From the NCBI GenBank assembly GCA_015060165.1, contig SUZC01000005.1, forward strand, positions 1 through 64,000: a stretch of DNA of 64,000 nucleotides, given 5' to 3'. The DNA is from Rikenellaceae bacterium. GTDB taxonomy: Bacteria; Bacteroidota; Bacteroidia; Bacteroidales; Rikenellaceae. The notes beneath the pieces were generated by a model. The model worked only from the letters and a program-made list of their open reading frames with translations, had not been told where the DNA came from and did no database searches. The position numbers and the translations under genes were made by a program. This document shows positions 8,804-15,703 of this stretch, in pieces. Position 1 is the first letter of the stretch, and every line of letters begins with the position of its first letter.

Positions 8804-11065
8804 TTATTTGGTCGTATTGCTAAGGTCGGTTATACTAACCTCCAAGGCCGACGGTACGAGTTCGTATGTATATCCCTCAGGCATAGAGATCTTCACATCC
8901 ATTTTGTTGCCATCCAATGTCCACTCTACGTCGACGCTGTCGTCTCCAACGGGTATTGAGCCACGGCACTCCTTGAGATTGCAGTCTGCAAAACGTAGAG
9001 TGACCTTCTTCTCCTGTGGAGATAGGCGATACACACCCAACACATCGCGATTGAGTACGTGGATAACGTGTGATGCAAAACCGTGATTACAGCTAGCTGA
9101 TGAGTTAAGATTCTCCCACAATGTGCCAGTCTGATCGGCCATTTTCAAGAACTCGGCAATCGACTCTTCAAGAATCTGTTTTGAGAGACCTTCGCGTGAA
9201 AGTAACTCCAAGCGCAGGTAGTTGCCAATGAATGCATTAGAATACGGCACATCGGCATACTTCTTGTTCTGCTTACGGGCTGGGCCGAACTCATCGCGCA
9301 GACGAGCCCATAATTCGGGGTGCGATTCGGGAGTAGCGGTCTTGAACATAAAGGCGTAGTATTGGCAAGTCTCGGTGTGGTTGCCGGTGAGCTGCAATCG
9401 TCCGCGCTTGTCGCGTATAGCGTTGTCGATAAAGTACTCTCCATCAAATGCCTGCTTGCGGATGGTTGCGCGTACTTGCTCAGCCTGCTCAGCCAAAGCC
9501 TTATCGCCATATAGACGACTTACAACGTCGAGCATCTCGGCATACAGCATATTGGTGGGGTAGTTCACGTCTTGTACATAGCTGTTGGCGGCTGACCACT
9601 CAACAAATATCCATTTCGAGAGTTTCTCCAGCAATCCGTCCTCGTTCAAATATGGCTTAAAGTAATTTACAAGGTCGTAAACTCGTTTCTTTGCCTGCTC
9701 AACAGTAGCTTTGTCGCCGCTACGGAATAGATACTCCTCAAGTTCCAATACAAACCACATAGCCCAGTTGGGAATGTAGTTGTGATTCCAGTGGTCTGAT
9801 GGGTAGCACATCGGAAGCATTCCCTCGTCGATATCTTTGAAGCGCTCCGGGAGCAAGAAATTCTCAATGAAATTGTGTTCCAAACGAGTGTGCCCCGAGA
9901 GATCGAATGCTACACGAGATGTGAAGTAGCTATCGCACAACCAACCTGCGCGCTCTCGTGAGGGACAGTCCATAAATATATCGAGTGCATTCTGGCGATA
10001 GGTTTCACGAGCAGCCTCGAAGAGGCGATTCAAATCGGCATTGTCCGATTGGAACGTGCCACGCGATACATCGGAATTACAATAGTCTCGCATATAAACA
10101 CGCTCTATCGAGCAGTCGCCGCTCTCGATTAGCATCTCCAGATATTGCATAGTATATGGCTCGTAGCTCTCAACTAGGTACTCTCCTGGCTGGAATTCAT
10201 AGAACATACGTCCCTCATACTGAGAGTTATGACGAACGCGACCTTTGTCATCGAGCAACTCATCGAAATGAATCTTCATGACAGTCGGCTCATTTACCTT
10301 AATCTTCATTCCGAGGAATCCGGTACTGTTGCACTTGAATTTGTATGTATACTTATTGTCGGGCATTTGTACTGCCTCGTGGATGGAGTAGTCGGGATAT
10401 GGTACTCGGCGAGTGATAAGAGTCTTAGCCTCCTGCTCGGCCAACTTCACAGGACTGATACCTTCTGCAGGTTGCCAATTGATATCTTCAGCCCACTGCT
10501 GATAGTCGGGCGTAAGGATGTGGTGCTCAATAAATGGACGTTGGAAACTGAATCGAGGGACATCGCGCTTACGTTGATTTAGCTCGTATGCTGTAAACTC
10601 GCTGCCCGTAGCGGCAACAATCTCGCCGTTAAGTTCTACTTCTGCCTGTAGGAACGAGGGCTGGTCAAGCAGGTAATAGCTCGGCTCGTTATAGCCTGCA
10701 ACCTCCAATGCGATGAGGTTTTTGCCGCTTTTAAGATAAGGTTTAAGGTCGTAGCAATCTATGCGATAGAAATCGTGAGCTGCAACGCAAGGGCCGTGAG
10801 CAACAAACTCTCCATTGACCAAGAGTCGATAGTTGGTCGATGCTGCGATACGAATATATGCATTCTTGTTCCAACCGGCCTTTATAACCTCGCGGAACGA
10901 GAGAATCAGGTTTTTTTCCTTCTGGCGGCCTTCTGCCCATACGGGTTTAGCTTTTGTAAAAGCGTCAACGTTTGTCAAGTCAATTTGTGGACTCTTTTGG
11001 CAAGCAGTCATCATTATAACCATAGCTACTATTGCCAAAATTGAGTTGATAGAAAATCTCTTCAT
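8804..11065 (-). CDS. GH78-family alpha-L-rhamnosidase-like lipoprotein
   Basis: The 753-residue protein starts with a lipoprotein signal (hydrophobic run then M-T-A-C-Q at about residues 18-22). N-terminal beta-domains (NAYIRIAASTNYRLLVNGEFVAHGP and SGKNLIALEVAGYNEPSYYL) resemble the sugar-binding domains of GH78. They precede an (alpha/alpha)6 barrel with the family motif FMDCPSRERAGWLCDSYF (about residue 365), which carries the acidic catalytic region. GH78 enzymes hydrolyse alpha-L-rhamnosides by inversion. This group is distant from characterised plant-flavonoid enzymes, so the true glycan could differ. A 3'-ward neighbour on the same strand is the NamZ-like gene. The protein is about the usual length without extra modules. 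Confidence 0.82.
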   Translation of the reverse strand: MKRFSINSILAIVAMVIMMTACQKSPQIDLTNVDAFTKAKPVWAEGRQKEKNLILSFREVIKAGWNKNAYIRIAASTNYRLLVNGEFVAHGPCVAAHDFYRIDCYDLKPYLKSGKNLIALEVAGYNEPSYYLLDQPSFLQAEVELNGEIVAATGSEFTAYELNQRKRDVPRFSFQRPFIEHHILTPDYQQWAEDINWQPAEGISPVKLAEQEAKTLITRRVPYPDYSIHEAVQMPDNKYTYKFKCNSTGFLGMKIKVNEPTVMKIHFDELLDDKGRVRHNSQYEGRMFYEFQPGEYLVESYEPYTMQYLEMLIESGDCSIERVYMRDYCNSDVSRGTFQSDNADLNRLFEAARETYRQNALDIFMDCPSRERAGWLCDSYFTSRVAFDLSGHTRLEHNFIENFLLPERFKDIDEGMLPMCYPSDHWNHNYIPNWAMWFVLELEEYLFRSGDKATVEQAKKRVYDLVNYFKPYLNEDGLLEKLSKWIFVEWSAANSYVQDVNYPTNMLYAEMLDVVSRLYGDKALAEQAEQVRATIRKQAFDGEYFIDNAIRDKRGRLQLTGNHTETCQYYAFMFKTATPESHPELWARLRDEFGPARKQNKKYADVPYSNAFIGNYLRLELLSREGLSKQILEESIAEFLKMADQTGTLWENLNSSASCNHGFASHVIHVLNRDVLGVYRLSPQEKKVTLRFADCNLKECRGSIPVGDDSVDVEWTLDGNKMDVKISMPEGYTYELVPSALEVSITDLSNTTK

Positions 11066-11164
11066 TGGTTAGGTGTATTTAGTTTTGTACAAATTTAACA
11101 AAATACTATTAAAAACGAGAGATAATACCCATAAATTTTCCGTAGGTGCTAAAACAAAAGTAAT

Positions 11165-11201
11165 AAAACAAAAAAAAGAGCAGAACTAAAATGTTCCGCT
11201 C
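11165..11201 (-). terminator. Terminator of tRNA-Gln
   Basis: A 9-bp stem with one A/C mismatch (11178-11186 with 11193-11201) is followed on the minus strand by a long T-rich run. It lies about 30 bases past the tRNA 3' end. Confidence 0.7.
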
Positions 11202-11232
11202 TATTGGCCTTTTGTTTTATTTTGGCCTCCTG

Positions 11233-11303
11233 TTGGGCTACCAGGATTCGAACCTGGAATGACAGGACCAGAATCTGTAGTGTTACCATTACACCATAGC
11301 CCA
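11233..11303 (-). tRNA. tRNA-Gln (anticodon CTG)
   Basis: On the minus strand the sequence folds into a full cloverleaf. The acceptor TGGGCTA pairs with TAGCCCA, the D-arm is present, and the T-arm is CCAGG-TTCGAAT-CCTGG. The anticodon loop TTCTGGT gives anticodon CTG, read against CAG codons. The anticodon stem ACAGA/CCTGT has an apparent A-C mismatch at its loop-proximal pair (31:39), a position where an A-U pair would be usual. CCA is not encoded. It stands alone between two glycosidase genes and has its own promoter and terminator. Confidence 0.93.
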
Positions 11304-11327
11304 ATGCCATTGTCGTTTTTGACGATG

Positions 11328-11358
11328 CAAAAGTAGAATATAATTTTTATTCTGCAAA
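11328..11358 (-). promoter_or_regulatory. Bacteroidetes-type promoter of tRNA-Gln
   Basis: On the minus strand TTTG (11355-11358) is followed after exactly 19 bases by TACTTTTG (11328-11335). This fits the Bacteroidetes consensus TTTG-N19-21-TAnnTTTG, with the tRNA starting 24 bases downstream. It is the clearest promoter in the window and supports the phylum assignment. Confidence 0.8.
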
Positions 11359-11398
11359 GAAAAAACGACTTTTTTTTCAGATGAGTGTAAAAAACCTA

Positions 11399-13687
11399 CT
11401 ATTTTGAGCTGTAATCGAGCTCTATGAGCCATTCACCAGAGCCTAAACGACCGCAATCGATACGATTGTTGGGTAAACGGCGTAGTTTTGTTTTACGACC
11501 GTTGATGCGAAGTTGTGCCGAATCCGATATCTTGTCGGAGTCGGGTAGCGACACCTCGGCCGTAGTGTTGGCCGGTATGGTAAGGCGCAATGTGTAATTA
11601 TGAGGAGTGTTGCTGATTTTAGCTTCGACACTGCCTCTGATTGTCGGGACTGTGGCTTGTACTTCGCTCAAGTTGGATGTCTGTGGTGCGATAGTCATCT
11701 CCGCAAACCCTGCTTTAAGTGGTCTCACTCCAACTACGTAGCGAGGGATAATGTTAGCTGGGGCAGCTCCCCAGGCATGGTTCCAATCCTGATTGGCTTT
11801 GAATTTGTTGTCCCACGCCTCATAGGTGATTGTAGAGTTCTTTCGTACCATATTGTACCAACTTCGCTCATCTTGTTTGGTGAGCATATGTAGACCGTAA
11901 TCATCGCCGCCCGACTCATAAATGGCATCCATTAGGAATTGTGCGGCATATACACTACACGCCATACCGCGAGAGCAAATATATTTGAGTATTTGCTCTG
12001 TGCGAGATTCTGGCACCAAACCGAGTGCCAGTGAGAAGTGGTTGGCGTGCAGGGAGTGGTGATTAGAGCCAATGCCATCACGATATAAGCCCTTTTCGGA
12101 GTCGTAGAAATAGGTATTGAAATCGTTGTGTAACTTTTCACATTCGGCTTTTAGTTGTTCGGCTTCTGCTTTGCGGTTGGTGAGTTGGGCCATCTGTTTC
12201 AAAATTGATAATGCGCGATAGTGAAATGCGTTGACGACGGTATTGTAGTCGGTTAATTGATAACCATCGTCCTCACCGTGTTGCCACTCACCGCGACGAG
12301 GCCAATCCACAATGTCGCGAATCTTGCCCGAAAAACGAATCATCTTGCGGAACTCGTCGCTTCGTACCTTGTCATCGGTAGTCGATATTAGTCCGTTTTC
12401 GCGGCGTAGTGATTGCAGGGTGCGGGCTTTCAGAATATCGTAGTTGGCTTCGATGGAGCGTTTGTCGCCCGTGTAGAGATAATCGTTCCACGCAATGATA
12501 AGAGCTTGCAAAATCCACTCTGTCGGCCAAGTGGGGTGGTCGAGCAGATACTCCGACGAGCGACGAGCCATTGCGTATTCACGGTCGGTTGTGTAATGAC
12601 AAAGTTGATTAATCAGTGCATCGGCCTCGTAGGGAATTCGTTCACGGTCGCCATCGATGTATATTCCGAGTGCCGAGGTGGCTTTGATGGTGTATTTACA
12701 TAGTTCCCACACCGAGTTGAGAATCTCGTTGTCGCTATGGAAGTGGGCTGCTGCGTAGTCGAATGGGTAGATGGCCGTATGGCGCACAATATCTTGCTGT
12801 GATAGAGTGCCTGTATATCCATCAATTTGGCAATATCGCATAGGAGCAACCTCGCCAATATATTCAGGCATAAGTACCGCTTGTGGGCCGGTATTACGCT
12901 TGTCGTGAGCTGGTATGATAGGGTAGGTGTGTCGGCCTTTGCGTAGCGGCAGAGCATAGCGATAGTAGCGTACAGTGCCGTGCGGGTGGCTATTCACTCG
13001 GCCATCCTTGCAATCCTCACCAATGGCTACATATATGGTGTCGTTGTCGCGTGGGCTCTCTAATGTGAGTTCCAGCGAACAGAACGAGGCACGACCAAAA
13101 TCGATAAATGTGGTCTGTGGGTAGGTTTTACGAATTAATACGGGGTGTTCTTTTTCGCGGATTTGTGGACGATACGATACAGCGTATGGTTTTACCTCTT
13201 GTGCAGTTCTAAAACTCTCGATCTTCGACCACTCTCCTTGCGAATGGTTGGTCGCAACCTTTACACTCCAATAATATGTTTTGTTGGCTTGTAAATCGAC
13301 TCCAAGATAAGGCACCGCTATCGATTGCGTGCTTTTCTGACGACCACTGTTCCACACTTTTCCCGTGTGAGCGGCAGCATCGGCAGGATTATCGTCAACT
13401 GCAATCTGGTATGAGCGCTGGATGACATTATGCTCGCCTTCGCACTGTGGTACAATCCACGAAAATGTCGGTCGAGAGGAGCGAATGGCTGCGTACTGAT
13501 ATTGAGAAAATTCGCTATCGTTAAGTTCTGCCATTGTTTTGTCGGAGCGGTATCCATTCTGATATAACGTACCAGCATCATTGATTAGGTCGGTTTGTAG
13601 TCCGGTTGCTTTGTTTTGAGCCGATAGGTTTAGTTGCAATGAGATTGCAACTAATAGTAGAATGTTTCGCAATATATACTTTGCCAT
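11399..13687 (-). CDS. GH78-family alpha-L-rhamnosidase
   Basis: The 762-residue protein carries a signal peptide (to about residue 23, LNLSAQ). The N-terminal beta-sandwich segment (RPTFSWIVPQCEGEHNVIQ, then QSYQ/QIAVDD and KTYYWSVKV) is typical of GH78 N-domains. The barrel contains the signature IYIDGDRERIPYEADALINQL, which holds the general-acid region, and later TYEAWDNKFKANQDWNHAWGAAPANI, the other conserved face of the active site. GH78 enzymes release alpha-L-rhamnose from plant or bacterial glycans. It is only distantly similar to the GH78-like protein at 8804-11065 and has no lipobox, so it is probably periplasmic. A stretch of 378 bp with no gene lies upstream. Confidence 0.88.
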   Translation of the reverse strand: MAKYILRNILLLVAISLQLNLSAQNKATGLQTDLINDAGTLYQNGYRSDKTMAELNDSEFSQYQYAAIRSSRPTFSWIVPQCEGEHNVIQRSYQIAVDDNPADAAAHTGKVWNSGRQKSTQSIAVPYLGVDLQANKTYYWSVKVATNHSQGEWSKIESFRTAQEVKPYAVSYRPQIREKEHPVLIRKTYPQTTFIDFGRASFCSLELTLESPRDNDTIYVAIGEDCKDGRVNSHPHGTVRYYRYALPLRKGRHTYPIIPAHDKRNTGPQAVLMPEYIGEVAPMRYCQIDGYTGTLSQQDIVRHTAIYPFDYAAAHFHSDNEILNSVWELCKYTIKATSALGIYIDGDRERIPYEADALINQLCHYTTDREYAMARRSSEYLLDHPTWPTEWILQALIIAWNDYLYTGDKRSIEANYDILKARTLQSLRRENGLISTTDDKVRSDEFRKMIRFSGKIRDIVDWPRRGEWQHGEDDGYQLTDYNTVVNAFHYRALSILKQMAQLTNRKAEAEQLKAECEKLHNDFNTYFYDSEKGLYRDGIGSNHHSLHANHFSLALGLVPESRTEQILKYICSRGMACSVYAAQFLMDAIYESGGDDYGLHMLTKQDERSWYNMVRKNSTITYEAWDNKFKANQDWNHAWGAAPANIIPRYVVGVRPLKAGFAEMTIAPQTSNLSEVQATVPTIRGSVEAKISNTPHNYTLRLTIPANTTAEVSLPDSDKISDSAQLRINGRKTKLRRLPNNRIDCGRLGSGEWLIELDYSSK

Positions 13688-13942
13688 AAAATATTTGTTT
13701 TAGAGTCGGATGTGTAAAAATAACAAAAAAGTGGCGTATTACAAAGGATTTGCTGAGAATAAAGCGGGTCGGATTTGATTTGAATTGATTTATGTGTAAT
13801 ATGATGAATAGAACGGAAAGTTCTGAATTTTAAATAATCACCGATAGGAGAGTCCCAAATTGTTACGCTGCTTGATTATTGCCCTATTCAGAGTAGAAAT
13901 GTTTACAACCTTGTTCAGTCTCGCTTGTCTCGGTGCTATTTC
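13688..13942. other. Non-coding stretch upstream of the GH78 gene
   Basis: Together with the terminator at 13943-13980 this makes a 378-bp gap. I see no convincing reading frame or RNA. The part nearest 13687 is A/T-rich and presumably carries the GH78 promoter, but no clear TAnnTTTG box was found. Confidence 0.5.
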
Positions 13943-13980
13943 AAAAAGTGATGCTGTCGCAATATTTTGCAACAGCATCG
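13943..13980 (-). terminator. Terminator of the transglutaminase-like gene
   Basis: A stem of 8 bp (13950-13957 with 13972-13979), one C-A mismatch, then 4 more pairs closes on a TATT loop. It is followed on the minus strand by a T run (13943-13947). It lies 86 bases past the stop codon. Confidence 0.75.
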
Positions 13981-14065
13981 CAATTACCTAATTTTATCCT
14001 TTGTAAAAAAGAGCGAATTGGAGTAAAGTAAATATTAAAGTCAGGCAACGGTAGCAGGCTTTGTT

Positions 14066-15310
14066 TTACTCTTCGTATGGTGATTGCCAAAACCATTTAT
14101 CATCACAAACTCTAAGAACGCCCCAGCCTACGGCGTCAGATTTAGAATTAATCATATCGTAAGGCATTAGGACAATATAACGATATGTCTGCCCCTCAAT
14201 TGTCGTTTCAGCATTGAAACGAGCCTCATCCATACAAGATAGATAGTAAAGATTCTTTGCCATATAATGGTCAAGATAATACTCCTTAGTCTGTTTCGAG
14301 CGATTGTTCCAATTTGCGTTGTCGTTTATCTTCAAAGGTTTGTCACTGCGAAGGTACTCTCTTACCTCGGCGATTGAGAGCATTTCATCTTTCTCGTTCA
14401 AGACATATGCCTCAAATGTAGGATCTACCCATAGCCATTTGTTGAGAGTGTTACTATAAACTGTCGTTATCACGTGGCAGTCACTCACAAAGTCACGCGG
14501 TAGACAAGTCACGAAACGAGCCTTGAAGCCCATTGCCAAATATACCTCGGTAAGCATTTGCGCCATCATACGGCAATTCACGCCTCTATCCTCCTTCTGG
14601 CAGAGTTCAATTATTGCAATAGTATTCTTTACTTCAGGGTTGTCGGAACTACCATCGTGTCGCACTACATTGTGCACCCAATGTAGGAGATTTTTTATTT
14701 TTGAAATCTCGTCGCCTGCACCTGCTACACTATCCAATTTATACTCTTCGCGCAAGCGAACCAAATCGGGGTTGTTAGGTGCTGCGTATTTAAACTTCAT
14801 TCCCTCTGGGACCAAACCTCGATAATAGGGTTTTGCGTTTTTTAGCTTTTGCTTATAATCGCCCCACTCTACAAGTCTCTCCATACAAGCTTTAAAACGA
14901 GGCTCCTCGCGAATGGCGTCTAAGTCGCTGTCGTTGTTAATGAATTGTAGATTAATCTCCTTTTTGTCAATAACTCTATCAGTATAGTGCTCAAAGGTTT
15001 TGAGTGCCCCTTTCTTATCTCCTGCCAAGGTTTGGTAGCAGGCAAGACCGTAGTAGAAGTCGCCATTAAGGTCGGTATCATACAGGTACTCCCTCCTTAC
15101 AGAATCGGGTTGATCCATAATGATTTTACGATATCGCTCTTGATTGGCAACGAGTTTTCGCCAACTCTTATTTTCATAAAGTTGGTCTGCCTCTTTATCA
15201 AGACGGGTTAGTTGCTCTTGCCATTCGGGTGTTTGAGCCCACGATGTGGTAAGGCTTACTGTGAGGAGAAAAATAAAAAACGTTTTTAGGTTGACAACAC
15301 TTGTTTTCAT
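14066..15310 (-). CDS. Secreted transglutaminase-like (cysteine protease fold) protein
   Basis: From the ATG at 15308-15310 the protein has 414 residues and opens with a clean signal peptide (hydrophobic 9-24, cut near WAQ). A longer reading from 15457 would place unrelated residues before the signal and is rejected. The middle has a TPR-like stretch (DFYYGLACYQTLAGDKKGAL). The C-terminal half is a transglutaminase-like domain with the expected triad: C246 in DRGVNCRMMA, H279 in SDCHVIT and D296 in WLWVDPTFE. Bacterial members are mostly peptidases or amidases rather than cross-linking enzymes, and the substrate here is unknown. It is transcribed alone, with its own terminator and a probable promoter at 15554-15561. 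Confidence 0.82.
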   Translation of the reverse strand: MKTSVVNLKTFFIFLLTVSLTTSWAQTPEWQEQLTRLDKEADQLYENKSWRKLVANQERYRKIIMDQPDSVRREYLYDTDLNGDFYYGLACYQTLAGDKKGALKTFEHYTDRVIDKKEINLQFINNDSDLDAIREEPRFKACMERLVEWGDYKQKLKNAKPYYRGLVPEGMKFKYAAPNNPDLVRLREEYKLDSVAGAGDEISKIKNLLHWVHNVVRHDGSSDNPEVKNTIAIIELCQKEDRGVNCRMMAQMLTEVYLAMGFKARFVTCLPRDFVSDCHVITTVYSNTLNKWLWVDPTFEAYVLNEKDEMLSIAEVREYLRSDKPLKINDNANWNNRSKQTKEYYLDHYMAKNLYYLSCMDEARFNAETTIEGQTYRYIVLMPYDMINSKSDAVGWGVLRVCDDKWFWQSPYEE

Positions 15311-15531
15311 ATAGCTATAAATTATAATGGTTTGAGCAACATCGTTTGGTGAGTTGCACAAATAAGAAGCGCAGACATCACCATACGCTGTCGGGCTCAC
15401 CACAAGCCACAATTCTATATAGGAAATCTGCGCATTAAAGCGTAATCTTCCCAACAAGAATTGTTCTAACTCGTCAGCATACGAGGTGGTGATTCGACAG
15501 CGATTGAGTTATTTAATATGTATGTATTTTC

Positions 15532-15561
15532 CAACACCCAGGTGTTGCTGTTGCAAATATA
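15532..15561 (-). promoter_or_regulatory. Probable promoter with overlapping inverted repeat
   Basis: On the minus strand TATATTTG (15554-15561) matches the TAnnTTTG -7 box. Six bases downstream is a perfect inverted repeat, CAACACC-CA-GGTGTTG (15532-15547), which would cover the transcription start and could be an operator. No good -33 TTTG is seen. The resulting 5' leader before the transglutaminase-like gene would be about 230 nt. Function is inferred from position only. Confidence 0.45.
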
Positions 15562-15624
15562 CAATTTTTTTTAATCACATATGTATGTAAACCTAATTAA
15601 TAGTCTGCTTCCCTGAAAAATATT

Positions 15625-15667
15625 AAGTGCCCCCAAAAGTTTTTTATCCAAACTTTTGGGGGCACTT
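15625..15667 (-). terminator. Terminator of the outer-membrane barrel gene
   Basis: A perfect 18-bp stem (15625-15642 with 15650-15667) with a 7-base loop is followed on the minus strand by a T-rich run. It lies just past the stop codon at 15704. Confidence 0.88.
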
Positions 15668-15703
15668 CTTATTGTAAGTTTGCTATTAATTTAGCAACAT
15701 CTA

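Noticed and set aside
15311..15457. N-terminal extension of the transglutaminase-like protein
   Set aside because: It would put 49 residues before a good signal peptide, so the ATG at 15308-15310 is preferred.
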